Assembly (NCBI GenBank): GCA_041394145.1
Contig: JAWKIW010000003.1
Coordinates: 1 to 64,000, forward strand
Direction of reading: 5' to 3'
Origin: JAWKIW01 sp041394145
Lineage (GTDB): Bacteria; Actinomycetota; Acidimicrobiia; Acidimicrobiales; Acidimicrobilacustridaceae
Length of the DNA stretch: 64,000 bases
The notes below the pieces were generated by a model. It ran no database searches. It was given only the letters and a program-made list of their open reading frames with translations, and was not told the origin of the DNA. Shown piece after piece: positions 27,937 to 37,524 of this stretch (position 1 is the stretch's first letter; each line of letters begins with the position of its first letter). The translations under genes were made by a program, and so were the position numbers.

Positions 27937-28783
27937 CTAGCCCCCGGCGGCGGCGGGCGGCCGACGTCATCGCGGCGATCAGGGCCTCCTCGCCGGTCCA
28001 CAGCTCGAAGGCGACGGCGGCCTGGTGCACCAGCATCCCCACGCCGTCGACGGTGGTGGCGCCGGCAGCCGCCGCCGCGGCGAGCAACGGGGTGCGCAGG
28101 GGCTGGTACACGATGTCGACGACCACTTGGCCGGGATGCAGGCACGAGGCCGGGACCGGCAGCGGGCCCTCGGCCCCTCCGGTGCCCCATGCCGACGGAC
28201 GTGGCGTTCACGACGAGGTCGGCACCGGCGACGTCGTCAGGACCCCGGTGCGGCCGACTTCGCCGGCGAGGGTGGCGGCGTGCTCGCCCCGGGTCGCGGT
28301 GCGGTTGACCACCACCACCTCCGCGGCACCGGCTCGGCCGAGCGCGGCGACGATCGCCCGGGCCGCCCCACCTGCGCCGAGGACGGCGCAGCGCCGGCCC
28401 GCCGGCTCGATGCCGGCGTCGGCGGCCAGCGACCGCAGGAACCCGGCGCCGTCGGTGTTGTGCCCGACGAGGGTGTCGCCCTCGGGCACGACGCAGTTCG
28501 CCGCGTCCAGGGCTCGGGCCTCGTCGGTGAGCCGGTCGACGGCGCCGGCCACGGCCTGCTTGTGGGGCATCGTCACCGACAGGCCGCCCAGGCCCAACGC
28601 CCGTGCCGCGTCGAGCGCGGCCGGGGCGCGACCCTCGAGCACGTCGAAGGCGACGAAGACCCAGTCGAGGCCGGCCGCCCGGAAGGCGGCGTTGCACAGC
28701 ATCGGCGACAACGAGTGCCGGATCGGGTGGCCGATCACGGCGGCGAGGCGGGTGGCACCGGTGGGCGACCACCCACCCGTCAC
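27937..28783 (-). CDS. aroE: shikimate 5-dehydrogenase (three frameshifts)
   Basis: NADPH-dependent reduction of 3-dehydroshikimate. The first frame gives VIGHPIRHSLSPMLCNAAF, LSVTMPHKQAV (catalytic Lys) and VLGAGGAARAIVAALG. One base is missing in the G run at 28243-28246, after which DLVVNATSVGMG is in the next frame. One base is extra at 28185-28188, after which VVDIVYQPLRTPLL and GMLVHQAAVAFELWTG follow. One base is extra in the run at 27941-27945, after which the frame meets a TAG at 27937. Corrected length is about 281 residues, the family norm, so these look like homopolymer errors. GTG 28783 overlaps the mltG stop. Confidence 0.9.
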
Positions 28784-29955
28784 AGCAGGCCCTGCTTCTC
28801 GGACTCCTGCTTCTGCTTCAGGAACTCGTTGTAGTTGTTCGTGAAGAAGTGCCGGCCGTCCTTGTCGGCGAGGACGTAGTACAGCCAGTCCCCGGGCTCG
28901 GGGTTGAGGGCCGCCTGCAGCGACGCCTTGCCGGGGTTGGCGATCGGCGTCGGCGGCAGCCCGTACTTCTGGCGGGTGTTGTACGGGCAGTCGGACCGCA
29001 GGTCGGACTGGGTGAGCCCGTCGGTCTTGCCGGGGAAGCAGTAGTAGACGGCGGCGTCGATGTCGAGGCGCATCCCCCGCTCGAGGCGGTTGTAGATGAC
29101 CCGGGCGATCTTGGCCCGGTCCTCGGGCACCTTGGCCTCCTTCTCGATGAGGGAGGCCACGATCATCGCGTCGTAGGGGCTGAGCTGGCGCTTGCCGGCC
29201 ACGCCGTTGAGCTTGTCGCCGGCCTGGGCCAGGCCCACCTCGTCGGCCACGCTGTCGAACTTCTTCACCATCTGGTCGAGCAGCTTGTTCTCGTCGGCGA
29301 CGTCGGGCTTCTCGACGCGATAGGTGGCCGGGAACAAGAAGCCCTCGAGGCTGATCTCGCCGGGCGGGCGGAAGGCGTAGTACTTGGAGCTCGGACCGGC
29401 GCCGACGGCGAACTCGGCCGCGCCGAGATCGCCGTTGGTCATCTCGGGGAAGGTGGCCAGCACCTTCTTCTCGACGTCGCGCACCGCGTAGCCCTCGGGC
29501 ACCGCCAGCTCGGTGAACTTGGCCGGCAGGGGTCCGGCCTCGAGCCTGGTGACCGCTTCGTCGAGGCTCATGCCGGTGCGGAAGCCCTGGTAGTCGCCGG
29601 CCTTGACGCTGTTGATGTTCTTCCACTTGGCGTAGTAGCGGAAGAACGTGGCGTTCTTGATGACGTCCTTCTCCTCGAGGATCCGTGACGCCTGGGCCAA
29701 GGTGGCGCCCTGGGGGATGGAGACCTCGATCGGGGTCCCCTCGCCCTCGTCACCGCGGACCTGGTTGATGGCCCACCAGCCGCCGGCACCGAGCAGCGCC
29801 ACGACGAACACGGCCATGGCGACGAGGGCCACCAGCGTCTTGCGTAGGAAGCCGCTCTCCTTGGGGACGTAGACGTAGTCGCCGTCGAGCCCGTCGTCGA
29901 CCCAGTCGTCGTCGCCCGTCGCTGCGGGCCGCTCGTCGTGGATGGTGTCGGACAA
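28780..29955 (-). CDS. mltG: endolytic murein transglycosylase MltG (YceG family)
   Basis: Cuts nascent peptidoglycan strands and terminates their elongation at the membrane. The 391-residue protein has an acidic cytoplasmic N-terminus, one transmembrane helix (about residues 40-62, ALVAMAVFVVALLGAGGWW), a LysM-like region and the YceG catalytic domain with the glutamate in VASLIEKEAKVPEDR, IYNRLERGM and the C-terminal YNTRQKYGLPPTPIANPG. The start is TTG 29955, supported by GGAAGG seven bases upstream. It sits between ruvX and aroE, a conserved alaS-ruvX-mltG-aroE order. Confidence 0.95.
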   Translation of the reverse strand: MSDTIHDERPAATGDDDWVDDGLDGDYVYVPKESGFLRKTLVALVAMAVFVVALLGAGGWWAINQVRGDEGEGTPIEVSIPQGATLAQASRILEEKDVIKNATFFRYYAKWKNINSVKAGDYQGFRTGMSLDEAVTRLEAGPLPAKFTELAVPEGYAVRDVEKKVLATFPEMTNGDLGAAEFAVGAGPSSKYYAFRPPGEISLEGFLFPATYRVEKPDVADENKLLDQMVKKFDSVADEVGLAQAGDKLNGVAGKRQLSPYDAMIVASLIEKEAKVPEDRAKIARVIYNRLERGMRLDIDAAVYYCFPGKTDGLTQSDLRSDCPYNTRQKYGLPPTPIANPGKASLQAALNPEPGDWLYYVLADKDGRHFFTNNYNEFLKQKQESEKQGLL

Positions 29956-29971
29956 CGGGGATCCTTCCGGC

Positions 29972-30394
29972 TCACGCCTCGTCGCGGTGGCCGTCGAGCC
30001 ACGCCTGGAGCATGACGGCAGCGGCGACCTTGTCGACCACCGCCCGCCGCTGACGGGCGTCGAGCCCCTGCTCGACGAGCCGCTGCTCGGCGGTGACCGT
30101 GGTCAGTCGTTCATCGTAGGTCGCCACCGGCAGCCCGGTGGCGTCACCCAGGGCGTCGGCCTCCCGGCGGGCGGCGGTCGCCGCCGGCCCCTCGGACCCG
30201 TCGAGCGACAGCGGCAGGCCCACGACCAGCGCCTCCGCCTCCCACTCCCGGGCCAGCTCGCCGATGCGCCGGTGGTCGCGGGCCACGTCACCGCAGCGGT
30301 CCACCACCGTGAGCGGGGTGGCGACCCGCCCGTCGCCGTCGGAGACCGCGACCCCGATCCGCTTGGACCCGAGGTCGATCCCGAGCACCCGCAC
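29972..30394 (-). CDS. ruvX: RuvX/YqgF-family putative Holliday junction resolvase
   Basis: RNase H-fold nuclease implicated in pre-16S rRNA processing and Holliday junction resolution. 140 residues. LGIDLGSKRIGVAVSD carries the first acidic residue; VVGLPLSLDGSEGP and YDERLTTVTAEQ (acidic catalytic residues) and DKVAAAVMLQAWLD complete the site. It starts 11 bp after the alaS stop. Confidence 0.95.
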   Translation of the reverse strand: MRVLGIDLGSKRIGVAVSDGDGRVATPLTVVDRCGDVARDHRRIGELAREWEAEALVVGLPLSLDGSEGPAATAARREADALGDATGLPVATYDERLTTVTAEQRLVEQGLDARQRRAVVDKVAAAVMLQAWLDGHRDEA

Positions 30395-30405
30395 GTCGCG
30401 GGGGC

Positions 30406-32979
30406 TCAGATGCCCGCGGCGGTGCGGGCCGCCGCCAGCGCCTCGTCGAGGCCGTCGGGGTTGCGGCCACCCGCCATGGCGAACGTGGGGTCCTTGTCGG
30501 AGCCACCGCCCTGGATCGCCTTCTTGCCCTCGGCGAGCAGCGCGCCGGCGCTGAGGCCGGCGTCCTTGGTGGTGGCCGCCACCAGGGCGGCGCCGCCCCC
30601 CTCGGGCTCTGCCCCGAGCACCACGGCCCGAACCCCGGGCTTGTCGCGCACGGCGAGGGCGAGCGACCGCAGGTCGTCGCGGGCGAGGCCGTCGACCCGG
30701 GCCACGACGACGCCGTCCACGGCGGTGGCCGCGAGGTCGCCCGCCCGGCCGGCAGCCACCTTGGCCTTCAGGGCCTTGACCTCCTTGGCGAGCTCCTTGG
30801 CCTCACCCATGCGCCGCTCGACGGCGTCGACGACCTCGTCGTGGCCGACCCCGAGGATGTCGGCGATCCGGGCGATGCGGGCCTCGTCGGCCCGGAGGCG
30901 CTCGATCGGGCCGAACCCGGTGACGGCCTCGATGCGGCGGATGTTGGAGCCGATCGACGCCTCGCTCACGATCTTCAGCGGGCCGATGTCGCCGAGGGCC
31001 CGCACGTGGGTGCCGCCGCACAGCTCGGTGGAGTGCGGGCCCGCCTCGAGCACCCGGACGATGTCGCCGTACTTGTCGCCGAAGAAGGCGATGGCGCCGA
31101 TCTGGGACGCGTAGTCCATCGTGGTCTCGAAGTGCCGGGCCGGGTGGTTGGCCAGGACGTCGGCGTTCACCAGGTCCTCGACCCGGGCGATCTCCTCGGG
31201 CGTCATGGCCTCGTAGTGGCTGAAGTCGAAGCGCAGCCGGTCGGGCGCCACCAGCGAGCCCTGCTGCTTGACGTGCTCGCCCAGGACCTCGCGCAGGGCC
31301 CAGTGCAGGAGGTGGGTGGCGGTGTGGTTGCGGCGGATGGCGTCGCGCCGGGCGCCGTCGATGGTGGCGGTGGCCTCCTGACCGGGCAGGACCTCACCGT
31401 CGGTCACGGCCACGCGGTGACGCACCAGGCCGGGGACGCCGTAGACCGTGTCGAGCACCTCGGCCCGTCCGGTCTCGGTGGTGATCCAGCCGGTGTCGCC
31501 GACCTGGCCGCCGCTCTCGGCGTAGAACGGCGTGCGGTCGAGCACGATGCTGTCGCCGATCACGGCCAGGACCCGGGCCTTGCTCTCGTACTCCTCGCGC
31601 CCGGTGAACTCGGTGGGACCGAGCTCGTCGAGGAGCTCGGCGAAGGGCTCGGCCTCGTCGGTGACGCCCTCGTTGCGCCGTGCCTCCTTGGCCCGTCGGC
31701 GCTGCTCGGCCATCTCGGCCTCGAAGCCAGCGTCGTCGACCGTGATCCCCTGCTCACCGGCGATCTCGGTGGTGAGCTCGAGCGGGAAGCCATGGGTGTC
31801 GTGCAGGAGGAAGGCGACCGAGCCCGACAGCGTGTCGCCCTCGGCCAGCCCGTCGAGCTCGGCGTCGAGGATGGTCATGCCCTGCTCGAGGGTGCGGCGG
31901 AAGCGCTCCTCCTCCCGGGTGACGACGTCGGTGACGAACCCGCGGTGGTCGGCCAGCTCGGGGTAGGCCTCGCCCATGAGGTCGATGGTGGTGGCCACGA
32001 GGTCGGGGGTCACGAGGCGCTCGACGCCGAGGAGGTGGGCGTGGCGGACCGCTCGTCGGATGATGCGCCGCAGGACGTAGCCGCGGCCCTCGTTGGACGG
32101 GAACACGCCGTCGCTGACGAGGAAGCTCACGGTGCGGGCGTGGTCGGCCATGATCCGCAGGCTGACGTCGCGGCGGTCGTCGTCGCCGTACCGATGGCCG
32201 CTGAGCCGCTCGGCGGTCTCGACCAGGGGCCGGAGGACGTCGGTCTCGAAGACGGTGTCGACCCCTTGGAGCAGCACCAGGTTCCGCTCGAAGCCGGCAC
32301 CGGTGTCGACGTTCTTGGAGGGCAGATCGGCCAGCGACAGATCGGGCTGGCGGTTGAACTGCATGAAGACGAGGTTCCAGAACTCGAGGTAGCGCTCCTC
32401 GCCCCCGTGGGCCGGCCCGCCCTCGGCACCGAACTCGGGGCCCCGGTCGAAGTACAGCTCGGTGTTGGGACCGCACGGGCCGGGCGCGTCCTTCTGCATC
32501 TCCCAGAAGTTGTCGGCGGCGCCCAGCCGCTGGACCCGCTCGGGCGGCAGCCCGACCGTGTCGACCCAGATCTGCTCGGCCTCGTCGTCGTCGAGGTACA
32601 CGGTCGCCCAGATCCGGTCGCCGTCGAGGCCCATGACCTCGGTCGACAGCTCCCAGGCGAGCTGGATGGCGCCCTCCTTGAAGTAGTCGCCGAAGCTGAA
32701 GTTGCCGAGCATCTCGAAGAAGGTGAGGTGCCGCGTGGTGGTGCCGACGATCTCGATGTCGCCGGTGCGCACGCACTTCTGCACCGACGTCGCCCGCGCG
32801 TAGGGCGCCGACTCCTCGCCCAGGAAGTACGGCACGAACTGGTTCATGCCGGCGTTGGTGAACAGCGGCGCCGTCGGGTGGTGCGGGATGAGCCCCGACG
32901 ACGGGACCACGGTGTGGTCGCGCCCTGCGAAGAAGTCGAGCCAGGCCCGACGCAGCTGGTTGGCGGTCATGGGCTCCAT
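30406..32979 (-). CDS. alaS: alanyl-tRNA synthetase
   Basis: Charges tRNA-Ala. 857 residues with the class II catalytic core (FFAGRDHTVVPSSGLIP, TNAGMNQFVPYFLG), the editing domain zinc motif HTATHLLHWALR and CGGTHVRALGDIG, and a C-terminal DHHA1-like domain (GGSDKDPTFAMAGG). ATG 32979 is the first in frame; ATG 32970, which has GGAG close upstream, is the alternative. A TAGGCT box at 32990-32995 may serve as -10. Confidence 0.97.
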   Translation of the reverse strand: MEPMTANQLRRAWLDFFAGRDHTVVPSSGLIPHHPTAPLFTNAGMNQFVPYFLGEESAPYARATSVQKCVRTGDIEIVGTTTRHLTFFEMLGNFSFGDYFKEGAIQLAWELSTEVMGLDGDRIWATVYLDDDEAEQIWVDTVGLPPERVQRLGAADNFWEMQKDAPGPCGPNTELYFDRGPEFGAEGGPAHGGEERYLEFWNLVFMQFNRQPDLSLADLPSKNVDTGAGFERNLVLLQGVDTVFETDVLRPLVETAERLSGHRYGDDDRRDVSLRIMADHARTVSFLVSDGVFPSNEGRGYVLRRIIRRAVRHAHLLGVERLVTPDLVATTIDLMGEAYPELADHRGFVTDVVTREEERFRRTLEQGMTILDAELDGLAEGDTLSGSVAFLLHDTHGFPLELTTEIAGEQGITVDDAGFEAEMAEQRRRAKEARRNEGVTDEAEPFAELLDELGPTEFTGREEYESKARVLAVIGDSIVLDRTPFYAESGGQVGDTGWITTETGRAEVLDTVYGVPGLVRHRVAVTDGEVLPGQEATATIDGARRDAIRRNHTATHLLHWALREVLGEHVKQQGSLVAPDRLRFDFSHYEAMTPEEIARVEDLVNADVLANHPARHFETTMDYASQIGAIAFFGDKYGDIVRVLEAGPHSTELCGGTHVRALGDIGPLKIVSEASIGSNIRRIEAVTGFGPIERLRADEARIARIADILGVGHDEVVDAVERRMGEAKELAKEVKALKAKVAAGRAGDLAATAVDGVVVARVDGLARDDLRSLALAVRDKPGVRAVVLGAEPEGGGAALVAATTKDAGLSAGALLAEGKKAIQGGGSDKDPTFAMAGGRNPDGLDEALAAARTAAGI

Positions 32980-33043
32980 AGGTGGCGACAGCCTACCGAT
33001 GCGCTGCGGCCCGTCCGCAGGGAGAACCCGCCGGCGCAGGCGA

Positions 33044-33283
33044 TCAGCGGCGGTCGAGGTCGGACTGGATGCGGGCCTCGGCCTCGCGCATGGCGTCACG
33101 GCCGGCCACGACGGCATCGCGCACCGAGCCGGTGACCGCCCGGGCCGTGTCCACCACGGTGTCGGCGACCCGATCGGCGGCGAGGGCACCGCGGGCGTCG
33201 CGCACCCGGACGTAGGCGTACATGGCGCCCGCGGCACCCGACGCCGCGCCCGCCACGAACCAGAACACCCGCTTGGGGATCAC
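33044..33283 (-). CDS. small single-pass membrane protein, unknown
   Basis: 79 residues. A short basic start (VIPKRVFWF) leads into a Gly/Ala-rich hydrophobic helix (about residues 8-24) and then a charged amphipathic helix. I do not recognise a named family, although small proteins of this shape are often found between rarA and alaS in actinobacteria. GTG 33283 overlaps the stop of the DUF948-like gene, so the pair is co-translated. Confidence 0.7.
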   Translation of the reverse strand: MIPKRVFWFVAGAASGAAGAMYAYVRVRDARGALAADRVADTVVDTARAVTGSVRDAVVAGRDAMREAEARIQSDLDRR

Positions 33284-33660
33284 GCCACCCCCCGCCGCTC
33301 CCGCCGGCCGAAGCCGAGCAGCCGGGCGACGGCCCGGCCCACACCCTTCCAGAAGGCCACGAAGCGGATAAGGGGCGCCCGGAAGGCGAGGTAGCCGAGC
33401 CGTGACGCCGAGTCGACGCGAGCCGAGATCGTCTCGGCGGCGTCGAGCAGGGCGTCGACCCGTTCGACCTCGGCACCGGCGTCGACGACGGTCTCGCGCA
33501 GGTCGGCGAGCAACGGGACCGTCTGGGCCCGCAGGTCGTCGAGCGCGCCGCGCAGCTCGCGCAGGGTGCGCAGCAGCGTCGCCACGGTCACCGCCAGCAC
33601 CACCACCGCCAGGACCGCCAGCAGCACCACCACGACGGCAGCGAGGTCCGAGGCGCTCAT
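33280..33660 (-). CDS. DUF948-like membrane protein with coiled coil
   Basis: 126 residues. An N-terminal membrane helix (LAAVVVVLLAVLAVVVLAVTV, about residues 6-26) is followed by a long heptad-rich helix (about 30-80) and a basic C-terminus. This matches the shape of DUF948 general-stress-like proteins. The ATG overlaps the rarA stop (ATGA), and the stop overlaps the next small gene. Function unknown. Confidence 0.7.
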   Translation of the reverse strand: MSASDLAAVVVVLLAVLAVVVLAVTVATLLRTLRELRGALDDLRAQTVPLLADLRETVVDAGAEVERVDALLDAAETISARVDSASRLGYLAFRAPLIRFVAFWKGVGRAVARLLGFGRRERRGVA

Positions 33661-34997
33661 CCGCCGGTCTCTCCGACCTCGGAGGTCCCGGCCGCGGCCA
33701 CGACGGCGGCACGAAGGGCGGCCAGCCGGTCGGCGACGGCCGCCTCGGCGCCGTGGGGCGACGGCTCGTAGTAGACGTGGCCGTCCACCTCGGGAGGCCG
33801 GTACTGCTGGGCCACCCACCCCTCGGGCTCGTCGTGCGGATAGGCGTAGCCCTGGCCGTGGCCGAGGGTGCGTGCGCCGCGGTAGTGGGCGTCGCGCAGG
33901 TGCATCGGCACCTCGCCCCCGCCTCCCTGCTGCACGTCGCGGCGGGCTCGGCCGAGGGCGACCGTGACCCGGTTGGACTTGGGGGAGCACGCCAGGTGCA
34001 CCACGGCCTGCGCCAGGTTCAGCTGCGCCTCCGGCAGCCCGACGAACTCGACGGCCCGGGCGGCGGCATCGGCGACCACGAGGCCGAGCGGGTCGGCCTC
34101 CCCCACGTCCTCTGAGGCGAGGATCACGAGCCGGCGGGCGATGAACCGCGGGTCCTCGCCGGCCTCGAGCATGCGGGCCAGCCAGAACAGCCCGGCGTCG
34201 GGGTCGGACCCCCGGATCGACTTGATGAACGCCGAGATCACGTCGTAGTGGTCGTCGCGCCCGTAGCGCAGCGCCTTGGTGCCGAGCGCCGCCTCGGCGT
34301 CGGCGACGGTGATCACCGCCGGCCAGGCCCGCTCCCGGGCGAGGGCGCCGGCGACCTCGAGGCTGGTGAGGGCGTGCCGGCCGTCGCCGGCGCTGCGCTC
34401 CACGAGCAGCCCGACGGCGTCGTCGTCGATGCCGACGTCCTCGGCCGCCGCCCCCCGACGCAGCAGGGTCCCGACCGCATCGGCCGACAGCGGTTCGAGC
34501 CGGAACAGGGTCGAGCGGGACAGCAGCGGAGGGTTCACCTCGAAGAAGGGGTTCTCGGTGGTGGCGCCGATCAGCACCAGCAGCCCCGACTCGACCGAGG
34601 GCAGCAGGGCGTCCTGCTGGGCCTTGTTGAAGCGGTGGACCTCGTCGAGGAACAGGATCGTGCCCTGCCCGTAGGCGCCGAGGCGGTCCTCGGCGGCGGC
34701 GGCGACCTCCCGCACGTCCTTCACCGTCGCGGTGACCGCCGAGAGCTGCACGAAGGCCTTCGCCGTGGTGTGGGCGATCAGCTGGGCGACGGTGGTCTTG
34801 CCGGTGCCGGGCGGCCCCCACAGGATCACCGAGGAGAGGCGGTCGGCGTCGATGAGCGTGCGCAGGGGCCGACCCGGGCCGAGCAGGTGCTCCTGGCCGA
34901 CGACGTCGTCGAGCGACGCCGGACGCAGCCGGGCGGCGAGGGGCGCATGGCGGGCGAGCGCGTCGGCGGCGGCTGCGGAGAAGAGGTCGTCGCCCAC
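33657..34997 (-). CDS. rarA: replication-associated recombination protein RarA (MgsA/WRNIP1 family AAA+ ATPase)
   Basis: AAA+ ATPase acting at stalled replication forks and related to clamp loader subunits. Residues include PLAARLRPASLDDVVGQEHL, Walker A LWGPPGTGKTTVAQL, Walker B ILFLDEVHRFNKAQQDALL, sensor 1 LIGATTENPFFEV, and the C-terminal tetramerisation domain (YGRDDHYDVISAFIKSIRGS, LYYEP-like end). GTG 34997 gives 446 residues, the family norm, and has TAGCCT exactly seven bases upstream; an ATG at 35033 would place that box inside the gene. Confidence 0.94.
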   Translation of the reverse strand: MGDDLFSAAAADALARHAPLAARLRPASLDDVVGQEHLLGPGRPLRTLIDADRLSSVILWGPPGTGKTTVAQLIAHTTAKAFVQLSAVTATVKDVREVAAAAEDRLGAYGQGTILFLDEVHRFNKAQQDALLPSVESGLLVLIGATTENPFFEVNPPLLSRSTLFRLEPLSADAVGTLLRRGAAAEDVGIDDDAVGLLVERSAGDGRHALTSLEVAGALARERAWPAVITVADAEAALGTKALRYGRDDHYDVISAFIKSIRGSDPDAGLFWLARMLEAGEDPRFIARRLVILASEDVGEADPLGLVVADAAARAVEFVGLPEAQLNLAQAVVHLACSPKSNRVTVALGRARRDVQQGGGGEVPMHLRDAHYRGARTLGHGQGYAYPHDEPEGWVAQQYRPPEVDGHVYYEPSPHGAEAAVADRLAALRAAVVAAAGTSEVGETGG

Positions 34998-35004
34998 GGC
35001 GGCG

Positions 35005-35010
35005 AGGCTA
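35005..35010 (-). promoter_or_regulatory. putative -10 box (TAGCCT) of the rarA operon
   Basis: TAGCCT, seven bases (CGCCGCC), GTG. Same layout as aroC; implies a leaderless message. Confidence 0.45.
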
Positions 35011-35031
35011 TCTCCCGCCTGCGTGGCGGCC

Positions 35032-35745
35032 ATGTGCCAGCATCTCGACGTGGTCCTCGCCCTCCCACTCGTGCTCGCCCAGGCCGAGGAACCCGCCAGC
35101 GGCATGCCCTGGTGGGCCTACGTCATCTGGGGCTGGCTGTTCGTGTCGCTGGCGGTCTACGCCTACCGGCTCTGGCGCCGCTTCGTCGGCAAGACCGACG
35201 CCGCCGACCGCCGCGCCACGCCGGCGACCCTGCCGCCCTCGACGCCCACCGGGCCCTCACCCACCGAGGCCCTGTTCCTGGAGGCCAAGGCCAAGCAGCA
35301 GGCGGGGACCGACGCTGCGCCGGGCTCGGAGACCCCCGGCGACGAGGGCGCGCCGGTCGGCGAGGGCGAGCGGCGAGGCCTCTTCGCGGCCTCCGACGCA
35401 CCCGTCGCTCCGGCTCGGCCGGTTCCCGAGCTGCTCGAGGGGATCGCCATGCCGTGCGACCTCGTGCCCGTCACCGACGAGGCGGCGGTCGATGCGTCCT
35501 TCCACCGGGTGGCCTTCCACACCCGGTCGGCGCCACCCGGCACGGTCGGCCGGGAGCTCGGCGACGCCCTCGAGCGACTCGGCTACTCGCTGCGATCGAC
35601 CTCCGACACCGAGGTGGTCGCCCGCCGAGGTGACGACGTCCTGCGGGTCACGCTCCATCCTCGGGCCGACGGTGCGCAGCGCGACGGCAAGCCCGCCTAC
35701 CCGTCGATCCCGCCGGGCGACGTGGTCGTCGAGATCAACAGCTGA
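35032..35745 (+). CDS. membrane-anchored protein of unknown function
   Basis: About 237 residues on the plus strand between rarA and aspS. A short N-terminus and membrane helix (MPWWAYVIWGWLFVSLAVYA, about residues 26-45) are followed by a charged Pro/Ala linker and a C-terminal globular part (SFHRVAFHTRSAPPGTVGRE to VVVEIN). I do not recognise the family. GTG 35050 is an alternative start. It ends three bases before the convergent aspS stop. Confidence 0.65.
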   Translation: MCQHLDVVLALPLVLAQAEEPASGMPWWAYVIWGWLFVSLAVYAYRLWRRFVGKTDAADRRATPATLPPSTPTGPSPTEALFLEAKAKQQAGTDAAPGSETPGDEGAPVGEGERRGLFAASDAPVAPARPVPELLEGIAMPCDLVPVTDEAAVDASFHRVAFHTRSAPPGTVGRELGDALERLGYSLRSTSDTEVVARRGDDVLRVTLHPRADGAQRDGKPAYPSIPPGDVVVEINS

Positions 35746-35748
35746 CGA

Positions 35749-37524
35749 TCAGCCCTTCTTCGGCAGGAGGCGCAGGCCGAGCTCGTCGAGGTGACGGGCA
35801 CCGATCGGGGTCGGCGCCCCGGTGAGCGGATCGGCACCCGACTGCGTCTTCGGGTAGGCGATGACCTCACGGATGTTCTCCTCACCCGCGAGCAGGGCGA
35901 CGAGCCGGTCGAGCCCCACGGCGAAGCCGGCGTGCGGCGGCGCGCCGTAGCGGAACGCATCGAGCAGGAAGCCGAATTTCGTGCGCGCCTCGTCCTCGCC
36001 GATGCCGAGCAGCGTGAAGATCTCCTGCTGGACGTCCGCGCGGTGGATCCGCACGCTGCCCGAGCCGAGCTCCCAGCCGTTGAGCACGAGGTCGTAGGCC
36101 TGGGACCGCACCTGCAGCAGCTGCTGGGGGTCGCCCGAGCGCAGCAGGTGGAGGTCGTCCTCGTTGGGCATGGTGAAGGGGTGGTGGGCCGGGATCGGAC
36201 TCCCGTCGTCGTCGAGGTCCTCGAACAGCGGGAAGTCGACGACCCACAGGAACTGCAGGCCTCCCTCGGTCACCGGCGGGCGGCCGAGCTCGAGGCGCAG
36301 CAGGCCGAGCACGTGCCACACCCGGTGGCGCTCGTCGGCCACCAGCAGCAGGAGGTCGCCCCCCTCGGCGTCGAGGCGCGACACCAGGCCCTCGAGCTCG
36401 TCGGTCGACAAGAACTTGGCGACGGGTGACGTGAGCGAGCGGTCGTCCTCGACCTTCATCCACACGAGGCCCTTGGCGCCGAACCGCTTGGCCGTGTCGG
36501 TGAGGGCGTCGAGCTGGTTGCGGGTCATCGACGCCCCACCCGGGACGCGGATGCCCTTCACGCACGGCGCCTTGAAGGCGTTGAAGCCGGTGTCGGCGAA
36601 CGCGTCGGTCAGCTCGACGAGCTCCATGCCGAAGCGGACGTCGGGCTTGTCGGAGCCGAACCGCTCCATGGCCTCGAGCCACGACATCTGCGGGATCGGG
36701 CCCGGGCGCCGGCCGGTCACCTCTTCGGTCGCCTCGGCGACGGCGTCGGAGATGAAGGCGATGACGTCGTCCTGGGAGACGAAGCTGGCCTCGGCGTCGA
36801 GCTGGGTGAACTCGAACTGCCGGTCGGCCCGCAGGTCCTCGTCACGCAGGCACCGGGCGATCTGGTAGTAGCGGTCGACGCCGCCGACCATGCACAGCTG
36901 CTTGAACAGCTGCGGGCTCTGCGGGAGGGCGTAGACGTTGCCGGGGCTGAGCCGGGACGGCACGACGAAGTCGCGGGCGCCCTCCGGGGTGGAGGCGATC
37001 AGCAGCGGGGTCTCCACCTCGAGGAAGCCCTGGCGGTCCATGGCCCGGCGGATGGCGGTGTTGACGCGGGCCCGGGTCCGCAGGTTGCGTTGCATGCGCT
37101 CGGTGCGCAGGTCGACGTAGCGGTGCTTGAGGCGCAGCGTCTCGTCGACGTCGGTGCGCCGCTCGACGGGGAACGGTGGTGGCTCGGCGGTGGCGAGGAC
37201 CTCGACCTCGCACTGCTTGAGCTCGATCGCGCCGGTCGCGAGCCTCGGGTTCACCGTCTCGGGACTGCGGGCGGTGACCGTCCCCGTGATGCGCAGGACG
37301 TACTCGCTGCGCACGTCCTGGGCTCCGTCGACGACGCACTGCACCACGCCGGTGCGATCACGCAGGTCGACGAAGGCGAGGTGCTCGCCGTGCTCGCGAC
37401 GGGCGTTGACCCACCCGCAGACGGTCACCCGCTGCCCCTCGTCGACCGGGCCGAGCTCGCCGCAGTAGTCGGTGCGCAGCGCGGTCGGGGCGTACGAGCT
37501 CTTCTCGGTGGGCTGGTCGGTCAC
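35749..37524 (-). CDS. aspS: aspartyl-tRNA synthetase (bacterial type)
   Basis: Charges tRNA-Asp. 591 residues: N-terminal OB-fold anticodon domain (VTVCGWVNARREHGEHLAFV), class II core (LRLKHRYVDLRTERMQRNLR, YALPQSPQLFKQLCMVGG, IARCLRDEDLRADRQFEFTQ), the GAD insert typical of bacterial enzymes, and motif 3 GFAVGLDRLVALLAG. It cannot be told by eye whether it also charges tRNA-Asn. GTG 37524 overlaps the cyclase stop (GTGA). Confidence 0.96.
   Translation of the reverse strand: MTDQPTEKSSYAPTALRTDYCGELGPVDEGQRVTVCGWVNARREHGEHLAFVDLRDRTGVVQCVVDGAQDVRSEYVLRITGTVTARSPETVNPRLATGAIELKQCEVEVLATAEPPPFPVERRTDVDETLRLKHRYVDLRTERMQRNLRTRARVNTAIRRAMDRQGFLEVETPLLIASTPEGARDFVVPSRLSPGNVYALPQSPQLFKQLCMVGGVDRYYQIARCLRDEDLRADRQFEFTQLDAEASFVSQDDVIAFISDAVAEATEEVTGRRPGPIPQMSWLEAMERFGSDKPDVRFGMELVELTDAFADTGFNAFKAPCVKGIRVPGGASMTRNQLDALTDTAKRFGAKGLVWMKVEDDRSLTSPVAKFLSTDELEGLVSRLDAEGGDLLLLVADERHRVWHVLGLLRLELGRPPVTEGGLQFLWVVDFPLFEDLDDDGSPIPAHHPFTMPNEDDLHLLRSGDPQQLLQVRSQAYDLVLNGWELGSGSVRIHRADVQQEIFTLLGIGEDEARTKFGFLLDAFRYGAPPHAGFAVGLDRLVALLAGEENIREVIAYPKTQSGADPLTGAPTPIGARHLDELGLRLLPKKG

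Noticed and set aside
26380..28308. Long plus-strand open frame opposite the prepilin peptidase, DUF4388 gene and aroE
   Set aside because: No motifs and fully antisense to well supported genes.
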